A stretch of 64,000 bases of DNA, from positions 38,895 to 102,894 of the forward strand of contig JAFGEW010000016.1 of NCBI GenBank assembly GCA_016931415.1, given 5' to 3'. The translations under genes and the position numbers were made by a program. Positions within the stretch are counted from its first letter, which is position 1. Every line of letters starts with the position of its first letter. Source of the stretch: Verrucomicrobiota bacterium (GTDB lineage Bacteria > Auribacterota > JABMQX01 > JAFGEW01). Of the stretch, positions 49,490-57,813 are shown in pieces. A model generated the notes under the pieces. The model was not told the DNA's origin and did no database searches. It saw only the letters and a list, made by a program, of their open reading frames with translations.

Positions 49490-50251
49490 TTACCCGGTGC
49501 CGAAACTCGCCATGAGCGAGCGCATCATCAGGAACCAGCCGTCGACCATGATGAAGAGCAGGATCTTGAACGGCAGCGACACCATGACCGGCGGCAACAT
49601 CATCATGCCCATCGACAGCAACACGCTGGCGACGACCATGTCGATAACGAGAAACGGCAGGAACAACACGAAGCCCATCGTGAAGGCGGTTCGGAGCTCG
49701 CTGAGCACGAACGCCGGGATGAGCACGTGCGTCGGCACGTCGTCAATGCTCTTGGGCCGCTCCATCTTCGAAGCCTGCACGAAGAGCGCGAGGTCTTTCT
49801 CGCGCGTCTGGCTCCACATGAAATCGCGGATCGGCTTGAGCCCCTTCGCGAGCGCGTCTTTCCCTTCGATCTGCTCCTGGAGGTACGGCTGAAGCGCCTC
49901 GGTGTGCACTTGCTGCCAGACAGGCGCCATGATGAAAAACGTCAGAAACAGTGCCAAGCTCACAAGGACCTGGTTCGACGGCTGCGAGCCCGTGCTGAGC
50001 GCCCGCTTGAGAAACGAGAGTACGATGACGATGCGCGTGAATGAGGTGAGCAACACGAGCAGCGCCGGCGCAATTGACAGGACGGTCAACAGCGCCACAA
50101 GCATCAGACCGGAGCTGATCTGCTGGCGCCCGCCGTCTTCGCCGAGGTCGATGCTGATGCTGACCGGCGAGGCGCTCCACGCCGGCACGGCCAGCAGCGG
50201 TGCCGCCACGAGCGCGATCACGATCAGCCATGTCCGCAGCGAGAAACGCAT
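49490..50251 (-). CDS. fliP: Flagellar export channel protein FliP
   Basis: FliP forms the core of the export channel. The 253-residue protein has a cleavable signal peptide (LIVIALVAAPLLAVPAWS) and the strong motifs LLVLLTSFTRIVIVLSFLKRALSTGSQPSNQVLVSLALFLTFFIMAPVW and MVVASVLLSMGMMMLPPVMVSLPFKILLFIMVDGW. It follows fliO by 9 bases and precedes fliQ. Confidence 0.96.
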   Translation of the reverse strand: MRFSLRTWLIVIALVAAPLLAVPAWSASPVSISIDLGEDGGRQQISSGLMLVALLTVLSIAPALLVLLTSFTRIVIVLSFLKRALSTGSQPSNQVLVSLALFLTFFIMAPVWQQVHTEALQPYLQEQIEGKDALAKGLKPIRDFMWSQTREKDLALFVQASKMERPKSIDDVPTHVLIPAFVLSELRTAFTMGFVLFLPFLVIDMVVASVLLSMGMMMLPPVMVSLPFKILLFIMVDGWFLMMRSLMASFGTG

Positions 50252-50260
50252 CGCCCGCCC

Positions 50261-50845
50261 TCAACCCTCACGTCGCGCGAACCGGCCGAGCAGCGACTGA
50301 AGATGGCCGGTGAACTCGGTTTCCTGCACGTTCTCGACGATGGTTTCGTCGTCGATCTGCGCCAGCGTGCGCACCTCGTTCGTGCCCACACCGATGACGA
50401 GGAGGCGGTCAACCACCTTGACAAGATAGACGGCGCGCTTCGGGTCAAGCGCGGCGCGGTCGATGATGCGGATCAGCTTCTCGGCCTTGGGCGCAGCCTT
50501 CGCGTTGCGAGCGAGCAGCCGGAACAGCATGAGCCCACCGTAGATCAGGCCGAGAATCACCACCATCGAGAGCACGAGCCGTAGCATCAGGCCGGCGAAG
50601 CTGGTCTGTGAATGACTCGTTTCCTCTTGGTACGAGAGAAAACCGCCCGGTTCGTCACCGGCCGTCTCGGTGGCGGCAGGCTCGATCCCGGCTGCCTCAG
50701 CGTCTCCCTTGGGCGCCTCGCTTGTGGCCGTGGCCAGTGTCGCCGGCTCGCTCTCTGCCGCAATGCCATCAGACACGAAACCCATCGGCGCTGCGGCACT
50801 CGCGACAAGCAAGACAAGCAGGACTGAGAGCGCTCGGACGATCAT
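50261..50845 (-). CDS. fliO: FliO-like flagellar export assembly protein
   Basis: FliO helps assemble the FliP ring. The 194-residue protein has a signal-like N-terminus (MIVRALSVLLVLLVASAAAP), a disordered Ala/Glu-rich stretch, then one membrane span (LMLRLVLSMVVILGLIYGGLMLFRLLARN) and a cytosolic part with KLIRIIDRAALDPKRAVYLVKVVDRLLVIGVGTNEVRTLAQID, which fits FliO. The ATG at 50845 has GGGAG upstream. It lies between fliN and fliP. The 188 bases before it hold a short GTCGGG/CCCGAC hairpin near 51004-51018. Confidence 0.87.
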   Translation of the reverse strand: MIVRALSVLLVLLVASAAAPMGFVSDGIAAESEPATLATATSEAPKGDAEAAGIEPAATETAGDEPGGFLSYQEETSHSQTSFAGLMLRLVLSMVVILGLIYGGLMLFRLLARNAKAAPKAEKLIRIIDRAALDPKRAVYLVKVVDRLLVIGVGTNEVRTLAQIDDETIVENVQETEFTGHLQSLLGRFARREG

Positions 50846-51033
50846 GATTTGCTCCCTTCCACTGGACCGGGACGTTTTTGCCCCCTGAGCGGCAGGATTG
50901 AGCAAGTCCTGTACCAAGGACTCGAAGCGTCAGAGAGAGAAGGAGGAGAGCCGGGAAGGAAGATTTTGCCGTCGAGGATTGCAGTCGGAGGCGGTGCCCG
51001 GCTGTCGGGTTTCCCGACGGCGCGAGCCATCGC

Positions 51034-51552
51034 CTACCGCAGGTAGCGCAGGCGTTCCTCGGGCGAGACGATGTCAATGACCTTGACGCCGAAGTTCTCG
51101 TTGACCACGACGACCTCGGCCCGCGCGACGAGCTTGTTGTTGATCAGCACGTCCACCGGCTCACCGGCGAGCTTGTTGAGCTCGACAACCGACCCGCCGC
51201 CAAGGTTGAGCGCATCGCGAATCACCATCGAGGTGCGGCCAAGCTCCACCGTAACGGTGACCGGCACGTCGAGCAGGAAGTCGATCTTGCGCGCCTCGCC
51301 CTGGCTGGATTGCCCGGCGCCGAGCTGGGCGAACTCCACAGGGTGCGCATCGACCTGTTCTTTCCTCTTCGGCGGAGCGGTGACGCTCGTGGCCGCGGCC
51401 CACGCCGCGGGCGATTCGCCCGCGGGCGTGACGCCCGCAGACGATGCGGCCTCTTTCGCCGTGCTCACAGCCGTCGCGGACTCACCGGTGGGGCCACCGC
51501 TCTTCTCAAACAGCGTATCGACATCTTCCTGGGACAACTCGTTTTCAGCCAT
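51034..51552 (-). CDS. fliN: Flagellar motor switch protein FliN
   Basis: FliN forms the lower C-ring. The 172-residue protein has a disordered first 85 residues and the FliN C-terminal SpoA domain: IDFLLDVPVTVTVELGRTSMVIRDALNLGGGSVVELNKLAGEPVDVLINNKLVARAEVVVVNENFGVKVIDIVSP. The length is greater than that of E. coli FliN but usual in other phyla. It follows fliM by 27 bases. Confidence 0.94.
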   Translation of the reverse strand: MAENELSQEDVDTLFEKSGGPTGESATAVSTAKEAASSAGVTPAGESPAAWAAATSVTAPPKRKEQVDAHPVEFAQLGAGQSSQGEARKIDFLLDVPVTVTVELGRTSMVIRDALNLGGGSVVELNKLAGEPVDVLINNKLVARAEVVVVNENFGVKVIDIVSPEERLRYLR

Positions 51553-51579
51553 GGTCCCTGTCCTCTGCTCTCGGCGAAC

Positions 51580-52557
51580 TCAGTTTTCGTGTGGGCCAAT
51601 GATACGCACGCCCCGACGCCCGGCAACAAGCCCTGGCTTGGCGATGAACTTGGGCGCGCTTTCGACATTGAGCACAACGTCTTCCTCGGCGTGGCGATCG
51701 AGCACGATGACGTCGCCGGACTGCATGGACACCAACTCGTTGAGTGTCATCCTCGCGGTGCCGAGCACAGCCTGGAGCTCGACGTCGGTCTCCTCGAGAA
51801 AGCCAGCGCACTGGCGGGCCGCGGCCGTCGCCGCGCGCTGGCCTGACGAGATCCACTTCTGCGCACTCAGGTAGCCGAGCACAGGCGCGAGCGTGGCAAT
51901 CGGGATGCACAGGCTCGCCATGCCCGTATTCTCGCCAATCTCGACATTGAGCGTAATGAGCAGCACGTTGTCGGTCAGCGTGGTGACTTGCGCAAACTGC
52001 GGGTTCGACTCGCGCCCCTCAAGCGCACAGCGCAACTGCGTCACGTGCTTCCAGGTCTCCTGGAACTTGTCGAGCGCCATGTTGATCACGGTCAGGATGA
52101 TCTGGTTCTCGATCTCGGTGAGCTCGCGGATCTCTTTCGGCGGCTGCCCGCCGCCGCCCATGAGCCGGTCGACGATAACGAAGACGAGCACCGGGTTGAT
52201 CTCGAGGATGGCGAGGCCCTCAAGCGGCTGCATGCTGAACACCGACATGCAGGTCGGGTTCGGCAGGCTCATGATAAACTCGCCGTAGGTGAACTGCTCG
52301 ACGAGCGCCAAGTTGGCATTGACGATCGTGCGCAGATAGAGCGACAACGTATTGGCGAACGACTTGGCGAACGTGTCGTTGAGCATGTGCAAGGTACGCA
52401 TCTGGTCCTTGCTAATCAGCTTGGGACGACGGAAGTCGTACCCCATCACCGTCGAACGGTCGATGACACTGGGGGCATCTTGTTCGACGGCGACCTGGCC
52501 GCTTGCCACCGCACCCAACAGGGCGTCGATCTCGTCTTGTGAGAGAATATCTGACAC
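51580..52557 (-). CDS. fliM: Flagellar motor switch protein FliM
   Basis: FliM binds phospho-CheY and forms the C-ring wall. The 325-residue protein has the N-terminal CheY-binding motif LSQDEIDALLGAV, the CheC-like middle domain (MRTLHMLNDTFAKSFANTLSLYLRTIVNANLALVEQFTYGEFIMSLPNPT) and a C-terminal SpoA domain (ETDVELQAVLGTARMTLNELVSMQSGDVIVLDRHAEEDVVLNVESAPKFIAKPGLVAGRRGVRI). It lies between fliL and fliN. Confidence 0.96.
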   Translation of the reverse strand: MSDILSQDEIDALLGAVASGQVAVEQDAPSVIDRSTVMGYDFRRPKLISKDQMRTLHMLNDTFAKSFANTLSLYLRTIVNANLALVEQFTYGEFIMSLPNPTCMSVFSMQPLEGLAILEINPVLVFVIVDRLMGGGGQPPKEIRELTEIENQIILTVINMALDKFQETWKHVTQLRCALEGRESNPQFAQVTTLTDNVLLITLNVEIGENTGMASLCIPIATLAPVLGYLSAQKWISSGQRAATAAARQCAGFLEETDVELQAVLGTARMTLNELVSMQSGDVIVLDRHAEEDVVLNVESAPKFIAKPGLVAGRRGVRIIGPHEN

Positions 52558-52577
52558 GCTCGTTGGCCCTCGTGGCC

Positions 52578-53111
52578 TCAGTGAATCAGAAACTCGGAGA
52601 AATACACCTCGACGACACTGCCGCTCATCATCATCCGGTTGAACCGGTCGCGCACCACACGCTTGATCGAGTTGACAGCCGGGTACTCGAGGTCCTCGAT
52701 CCGCTTGGACTGCAGGATCTCGATGATCGCGTCCCGATAGACGATCTGGCGGAGCCGAAGCTCGTCAAGCGCCTTGGGTGAATCGACCTCGACCTGCATG
52801 GCGCAGCGCAGGATGCGCGTGCCGACCGTGCCGTAGACGTTGACCGTCAGATCGGGGAACTCACACGTGAGCGGTGCCTCGACTTTCTTCTTGTCGGATC
52901 CCTCGCTCGGGCCGCCACCGCCCAACAGCGTGGCGGCGCCGATCCCGCCGCCGGCGAGCATAAGCCCGGCCACGATCACGATGATGAGCTTCTTGCCAAG
53001 CAGGCCGCGCAGACCCGTGCCCGACGATTCGGCGGCGCCCCGCTGCGGCGCACCGGCTGACGCATTCGCCTCAGCCGCGTCGTCATGCTTTCCGTCCGCC
53101 GATTTCCACAT
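52578..53111 (-). CDS. fliL: Flagellar basal body-associated protein FliL
   Basis: FliL forms rings around the stator and supports torque. The 177-residue protein has one membrane span at about residues 38-60 (KLIIVIVAGLMLAGGGIGAATLL) and the FliL periplasmic part with TCEFPDLTVNVYGTVGTRILRCAMQVEVDSPKALDELRLRQIVYRDAIIEILQSKRIEDLEYPAVN. It is preceded by a second fliL-like gene with only five bases between. Confidence 0.9.
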   Translation of the reverse strand: MWKSADGKHDDAAEANASAGAPQRGAAESSGTGLRGLLGKKLIIVIVAGLMLAGGGIGAATLLGGGGPSEGSDKKKVEAPLTCEFPDLTVNVYGTVGTRILRCAMQVEVDSPKALDELRLRQIVYRDAIIEILQSKRIEDLEYPAVNSIKRVVRDRFNRMMMSGSVVEVYFSEFLIH

Positions 53112-53116
53112 AAGCC

Positions 53117-53635
53117 TTACTCGTAGTAGAAGCGTGTAAAGTACACGCTGGTTATGTGCGCCTCATCCGAACGCACACGCTGGCCCACGGCGTCGGCCAG
53201 CTCGCGCTTGAGCCGGTTGCGTTCCAGCTCCGTGTCGAGCTGCTCGGGCGTCTTGGAGCCCAGAACAGTGATGGCGGTGTCGGCCAGTTGCGCCGTACGC
53301 CGCCGCAACAGCGCAGCGAACTCGGGCGACGACGCCTCGAGGACGATCCGCACCTCGAGCCGCCGACCGGGTTCGGCCAGATTCACCGTCTGCTCATCGA
53401 GCAGGACGAGTGTGCCTTCTCCTTCCGACACACCGGCCTTCGGCCGGCCCAGAACCCCTGTGAGCAAGAAGCATGCTAGGAGGATGCCCGTCAGTGCAAC
53501 TCCGCTCCCCCCAACCCAGAGCAGCTTGGCAAGCCAGCCTGCTCGCTGGGCAGTGTTGTGATCTTCGGCACTCGTAACCTGGGCGTCCTCGGGCTGCGCC
53601 TCGGCGTCGTCTTCGGCAAAGCGTTCAACCGGCAT
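53117..53635 (-). CDS. fliL: Second FliL-like protein
   Basis: A 172-residue paralogue of the downstream fliL. A 35-residue acidic cytosolic start is followed by one membrane span (VALTGILLACFLLTGVLG) and a FliL-type domain: VNLAEPGRRLEVRIVLEASSPEFAALLRRRTAQLADTAITVLGSKTPEQLDTELERNRLKRELADAVGQRV, and it ends SVYFTRFYYE, the usual FliL end pattern. The ATG at 53635 has GAGGAGG upstream. Two tandem FliL proteins beside motA/motB suggest a mixed stator ring. Confidence 0.83.
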   Translation of the reverse strand: MPVERFAEDDAEAQPEDAQVTSAEDHNTAQRAGWLAKLLWVGGSGVALTGILLACFLLTGVLGRPKAGVSEGEGTLVLLDEQTVNLAEPGRRLEVRIVLEASSPEFAALLRRRTAQLADTAITVLGSKTPEQLDTELERNRLKRELADAVGQRVRSDEAHITSVYFTRFYYE

Positions 53636-53684
53636 GGCTAACCTCCTCGGACTCGGCTCGGCGGCAACCCCCGGCGCGGCCGTC

Positions 53685-54476
53685 TCAGCCTTCCTCTTTC
53701 GAGCGTTCTTTGAACTGCGCCGGCGTAATGTCGCGTATGACGATCTCGACGCGGCGGTTCTTGGCCCGGCCGGGGAAACTGTCGTTATCGGCCACGGGCT
53801 GGTTGGGCCCATGGCCGACGGTCGAGAGCCGGCCGCCGGCGATGCCGTTCTTCTCAAAGTAGCGGAGCACGGTCAGGGCGCGCGCCGACGAGAGCTCCCA
53901 CAGGTCCTGGAACTGCCCGCCGACCAAATCCTTCGTGGCCGTGTGGCCTTCTATATTGATGCAGTAGTCCATGTCGCGCAGGATCACCGCGATCTGGTAG
54001 AGCACCTCATACGAGAAACTGTCCTTGAGCTCGGCCGAATCGACGCCGAACAGGATGCGGTCCGGGATCCGGATGCGCACCTCGCGCACGTTGAGGTACG
54101 AAGTGATGATCCCGCCCAACCCAACCTGCTTGAGGCGCGAGTCGATCATCTGCTTGATACGGAACACCTCGTGCTCGGTGACCGGGTCCTGGCCGCGGAC
54201 TTCCATGGCATTCTGCGTGTCGCCTGTGTCTTGCCTCTCCTCAGGGTCTTCGATCAGGTCACGCGTCCGTGCCCAGAAACCGGTGATGAACACCTCGCGG
54301 ATCGATTTCTTGGCCGCCTCGAACTGCTCCTCACGGATGACCGACATCGACACGAGGAGCACGAAAAACGTCAGCAGCAGCGACATCATGTCGCCGTAAG
54401 TGACCATCCACGACGGCGCGCCCTCTTCCGGCTCCTGTTTCTTCCTGGGCGGGAGTTTAGCCTTTGCGTTCGCCAC
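53685..54476 (-). CDS. motB: Stator protein MotB
   Basis: MotB anchors the stator to peptidoglycan. The 263-residue protein has a basic, disordered N-terminus, a membrane span SWMVTYGDMMSLLLTFFVLLVSMSV containing the proton- or sodium-binding Asp (GDMM), and an OmpA-like peptidoglycan-binding domain with IEGHTATKD, LSSARALTVLRYF and GHGPNQPVADN...KNRRVEIVI. The GTG at 54476 has GGAG at seven bases. It overlaps motA by 20 bases. The coupling ion cannot be told from the residues seen here. Confidence 0.94.
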   Translation of the reverse strand: MANAKAKLPPRKKQEPEEGAPSWMVTYGDMMSLLLTFFVLLVSMSVIREEQFEAAKKSIREVFITGFWARTRDLIEDPEERQDTGDTQNAMEVRGQDPVTEHEVFRIKQMIDSRLKQVGLGGIITSYLNVREVRIRIPDRILFGVDSAELKDSFSYEVLYQIAVILRDMDYCINIEGHTATKDLVGGQFQDLWELSSARALTVLRYFEKNGIAGGRLSTVGHGPNQPVADNDSFPGRAKNRRVEIVIRDITPAQFKERSKEEG

Positions 54477-55248
54477 GGCTGATCTCCTCGAGCGCATTGC
54501 CGCGCTCGTTGGGCGCGATGAAGACCTGGAGCTTTTGCTCGACGATACGTGGGTTGTCGCCCGACTGAATCGCCAGGATGCCCGAGATGATGACCTCCTT
54601 GACCAGCACCTCCTGGTCGGAACGCAGCTTGAGCTTGGCCGCAATCGGCAGGAAGATCAGGTTCGCCGTGAGCGCGCCGTAGAACGTCGTGATGAGCGCA
54701 ACAGCCATGCCGGGGCCGATGGCCGATGGGTCATCCATGGCCTGGAGCATCTGCACCAGGCCGATGAGCGTCCCGATCATGCCCAGCGCCGGCGCGTAGG
54801 TGGCCATGGCCTTGAACACCTGCTGGCCGAGCGTGTGGCGCTCCTCGATGTGGCTCACCTCGTTGCGGAGCACTTCCTCCATGATCTCGGGCGATGTGCC
54901 GTCGATGGCGAGCTGGAGGCTCTTGACGATGAAGGGGTCCTTGACCGTCTCGATCTCGCCCTCCAGCGCCAGGATCCCCTCGCGCCGCGCCTTCAGGGCG
55001 AAGCGCAACACAGTCTTAATGATCTCGGGGATGCTCTCGACGGTGTGGAAAAACGCCTTGCGTGTGACCGCGATGACGCCCCTGAGCTCAGCCATGGTGA
55101 AAGAGATCATCGTGGCCGCCATCGTTCCGCCGAGCACAATCATCATCGACGGTGGATGGATGAACCCACCCGCGCCCTGGCCCGAGGCGATCGCCACCCC
55201 GATGAACAGGAAGCCAAGGACCAGGCCTATGAGGGTCGTCATGTCCAT
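54457..55248 (-). CDS. motA: Stator protein MotA
   Basis: MotA is the channel subunit that transmits torque to FliG. The 263-residue protein has four membrane spans with the family pattern: TTLIGLVLGFLFIGVAIASG, a second in MMIVLGGTMAATMISF, a third and fourth in TYAPALGMIGTLIGLVQML and GMAVALITTFYGALTANLIFLPIAAKLK. The large cytosolic loop (LRFALKARREGILALEGEI) contains charged residues used in rotor contact. It precedes motB and follows flbD. Confidence 0.95.
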   Translation of the reverse strand: MDMTTLIGLVLGFLFIGVAIASGQGAGGFIHPPSMMIVLGGTMAATMISFTMAELRGVIAVTRKAFFHTVESIPEIIKTVLRFALKARREGILALEGEIETVKDPFIVKSLQLAIDGTSPEIMEEVLRNEVSHIEERHTLGQQVFKAMATYAPALGMIGTLIGLVQMLQAMDDPSAIGPGMAVALITTFYGALTANLIFLPIAAKLKLRSDQEVLVKEVIISGILAIQSGDNPRIVEQKLQVFIAPNERGNALEEISRGERKG

Positions 55249-55251
55249 CGC

Positions 55252-55533
55252 CTAGTACACTCCCTGTTGGACATCTGTGGCGACCGGGGCAGGCTCGGCC
55301 TCCGGACTCGGTGCGCCGGCCGGCATCGGGACGAGAATGCCCTGAGCCCGCTGCTGCCGGATCGTGTGCTGATACCCAACGAAGCGCGCGACGACCTCCT
55401 CGACGCTCTCGCGCACGTAGAACCGCTCGCCGGTGGTAAGCATGACAATCGTGTCCGGGATCGCCTCGACCGTCTTGATCAGATCCGGATTCACACGCAG
55501 TTGCTTCTTATCCAGACGCGTCAGCGTGATCAT
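55252..55533 (-). CDS. flbD: FlbD/SwrD-type motility protein
   Basis: A 93-residue protein of the FlbD (SwrD) family, which raises motor power or swarming in other bacteria. The first 60 residues match: MITLTRLDKKQLRVNPDLIKTVEAIPDTIVMLTTGERFYVRESVEEVVARFVGYQ. The C-terminal 30 residues are Pro- and Ala-rich and less conserved. It lies between flgE and motA, the standard place. Confidence 0.92.
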   Translation of the reverse strand: MITLTRLDKKQLRVNPDLIKTVEAIPDTIVMLTTGERFYVRESVEEVVARFVGYQHTIRQQRAQGILVPMPAGAPSPEAEPAPVATDVQQGVY

Positions 55534-55583
55534 GCGCCGTCCATCCTTGGCATCAGACCGCCTGGCGGGGCGGCCCTACCTGT

Positions 55584-56807
55584 CTATCGCTTGAGGTTGA
55601 GCAGTTCCGTCAGCAGCTCTTCCGAGGTCGAGATCACACGCGCGTTGGCCTGATAGGCGCGTTGTGTGATGATCATGTTCGTGAACTCCTCGGCAAGGTC
55701 CACATTCGACATTTCGAGCGTGCCCTGGACGATCTTGCCGTTCGAGCCCACATTGGCCGCCGCAATGCCGGCCGGGCCCGAGTTGGGCGATTCAATGAAC
55801 AGCCCACCGCCCATGTCATAGAGGCCGGCCGAGTTGTTGAAGTTGGCCAGGTAGAGCTGGGCGAGGGCCTGCTGCTCACCGTTGGAGAACACCCCGGTGA
55901 AGATGCCGTCCTGATCGACCATGAACTGTTTGAGGGTGCCCGAGGTGTAGCCGTCGCGGCCTGTCACCGTGGCCGAGGCGTCCACGTTGTACTGCGTCAG
56001 CGAGCCCTCGTCACCGAAATCAAGTGTGAGTGTGAGCGGCGTGCTCGCGCCAAGCGGCGTCCAGTCAAAGGTGAACGTGCTCGTGCCCGATATCAGGCCC
56101 GTGTTGAAAGCCAGCGTCTCGAACCCCACCGGGTCGGTGCCGGTGGCCACGTCAAGGGAGACGTCCCACATGTTGGCGTCGGTCTTGATGAAGTTGATGG
56201 TCAACGTGGTATTGCCGCCGCCGCTGTCGTAGATGTCGACCGTCGTCTGGTAGGTGCCGCCGACCTCGGCGCCGGCATCGAGGTTGCCGCCGACCGTGAC
56301 GGTGGTCGTGGCCGACGGCGGCAGCGTCGAGTCATAGGGGATCCGGATGTCGCTCAGGTTGCCCGTCGACGGGATCACACCGTTGACGGCCGACAACCCC
56401 TGCACTCGGTAGCCGTTGAACGGCGAGACAAGGTAGCCGCTGTTGTCCACGCTGAAGTTTCCGGCCCGAGTGTAGCAGTTGCCCGTGCCGTCATTCAGGA
56501 TGAACCAGCCGTTGCCCTCGATACTCAGGTCGGTGTCGCGGTTGGTCACCTGCGGCACGCCCTGGAGCATGTTGCGGTCGATGCTGCCAAGCGCGACGCC
56601 GAGGCCGATCTGCATCGGGTTCAGGCCGCCGACGTTGTCGCTGCCCGAAGAGGCCGACCGAATCGTCTGCAGGAGCATCTCCTTGAACGTGGCGCGAGAG
56701 CTCTTGTAGCCGACCGTGTTGACATTGGCGATGTTGTTGCCGATGACATCCATGCCGAGCTGCGAGCTCCTGAGACCCGTCAGGCCTGTGAACAATGAGC
56801 GCAACAT
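55584..56807 (-). CDS. flgE: Flagellar hook protein FlgE
   Basis: FlgE forms the hook. The 407-residue protein begins MLRSLFTGLTGLRSSQLGMDVIGNNIANVNTVGYKSSRATFKEMLLQ, with LSIEGNGWFILNDGTGNCYTRAGNFSVDNSGYLVSPFNGYRVQGL in the middle and IVQGTLEMSNVDLAEEFTNMIITQRAYQANARVISTSEELLTELLNLKR at the end. The size fits FlgE. It is downstream of flgD with 148 bases between, and AGGAGG lies before its ATG at 56807. flgE is followed by flbD. Confidence 0.96.
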   Translation of the reverse strand: MLRSLFTGLTGLRSSQLGMDVIGNNIANVNTVGYKSSRATFKEMLLQTIRSASSGSDNVGGLNPMQIGLGVALGSIDRNMLQGVPQVTNRDTDLSIEGNGWFILNDGTGNCYTRAGNFSVDNSGYLVSPFNGYRVQGLSAVNGVIPSTGNLSDIRIPYDSTLPPSATTTVTVGGNLDAGAEVGGTYQTTVDIYDSGGGNTTLTINFIKTDANMWDVSLDVATGTDPVGFETLAFNTGLISGTSTFTFDWTPLGASTPLTLTLDFGDEGSLTQYNVDASATVTGRDGYTSGTLKQFMVDQDGIFTGVFSNGEQQALAQLYLANFNNSAGLYDMGGGLFIESPNSGPAGIAAANVGSNGKIVQGTLEMSNVDLAEEFTNMIITQRAYQANARVISTSEELLTELLNLKR

Positions 56808-56955
56808 ATGTCAGGTCCTCCTTTTGTGCCGTCGTGGCGATGCGTCGCCGACGGCCCGGGCCCGGCGCCGCTCCATTGTCGCCTGGCCCCCAGTGCTCCT
56901 GCCTCCGCGCCGTAGCACCCTCTCTCCGTTCAGGGCGCACGCCGCGGCCGTTTCG

Positions 56956-57777
56956 CTACGGGTTCGATACGATTTCGACGATGTCCGAATAGCTGTAATG
57001 GCCGCCGTTGATGGTGACGTGGAGGCCACTGTTATTGCTGAAGGCGATGCCCTCGATTACGCCCTCCACGATACTGTGTGTGTTCGGGTGTTCGACCTTG
57101 GCGTACTGGCCCACCAGCCCGGCGGCCTCGGCCACCTCGGCGGCGCTCAGTGTGCCATCGGCCTGGCTCACCTGTCTGATGGCGTCGAGCGGGAAGCGGC
57201 CTTGGACGTCGCTGATGCGCACGTAGGTTTTTTCGTCTTCCTGCTCGACAGCCCACACGTTGCCCGACCGCTCGATACCGTTACCATCCTCGACGGTGAC
57301 CTTCTTGCCGATCAGGCTGAGGGCGTACTCGACGTCGTTGGTCAGTGCATCCTGCGCGCCGTAGACCTCGACTATGTCCTCGAAGCGATAGGCGATCTCG
57401 TTGATGATGAAGTAGACGTCGCCGCCTTGGACGGTCAGCCCCGTGATCGGGCTGGTAACCAGCTCTCCGGCAACCGGGTCCATCACCTGCGCCCGCATGC
57501 CAACCATAGTGGCCGCCTGGGCAACCTTCTGGACAAAGGTTGAGTCCTCGATGAGCGAGCTCATGTTCTGCAGCTCCTCGAGCATGCTGAACTGCGCTGT
57601 CTGGGACATGAACTCGGCGTTGTTCATCGGGTTGAGTGGATCCTGGTAGCGGAGCTGCGCGACGAGCAGCTTAAGGAAGTCCTGCTTGCCGAGCGCGCGG
57701 GAATCAGTCGACGACAACGTCGCGCCGTACTGCGTCTCGTCACTGGGTGGTATGTAGTAGCTCGACGGGAGGTCCAT
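56956..57777 (-). CDS. flgD: Hook assembly cap FlgD
   Basis: FlgD caps the growing hook. The 273-residue protein has the N-terminal signature LGKQDFLKLLVAQLRYQDPLNPMNNAEFMSQTAQFSMLEELQNM and a second domain at about residues 85-160 with AATMVGMRAQVMDPVAGELVTSPITGLTVQGGDVYFIINEIAYRFEDIVEVYG. It is longer than enterobacterial FlgD, with an added C-terminal part of about 100 residues (AEVAEAAGLVGQYAKVEHPNTHSIVEGVIEG) that resembles a repeat of the same regulatory fold. It follows fliK by 36 bases. Confidence 0.93.
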   Translation of the reverse strand: MDLPSSYYIPPSDETQYGATLSSTDSRALGKQDFLKLLVAQLRYQDPLNPMNNAEFMSQTAQFSMLEELQNMSSLIEDSTFVQKVAQAATMVGMRAQVMDPVAGELVTSPITGLTVQGGDVYFIINEIAYRFEDIVEVYGAQDALTNDVEYALSLIGKKVTVEDGNGIERSGNVWAVEQEDEKTYVRISDVQGRFPLDAIRQVSQADGTLSAAEVAEAAGLVGQYAKVEHPNTHSIVEGVIEGIAFSNNSGLHVTINGGHYSYSDIVEIVSNP

Positions 57778-57813
57778 CGTTTGCGCGTCCTTCCTGCGGC
57801 GTCTTCGCCGCCT

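Noticed and set aside
50842..51046. Short frames on both strands between fliO and fliN
   Set aside because: No ribosome site before them and random-looking composition; the only structure seen is a small GTCGGG/CCCGAC hairpin.
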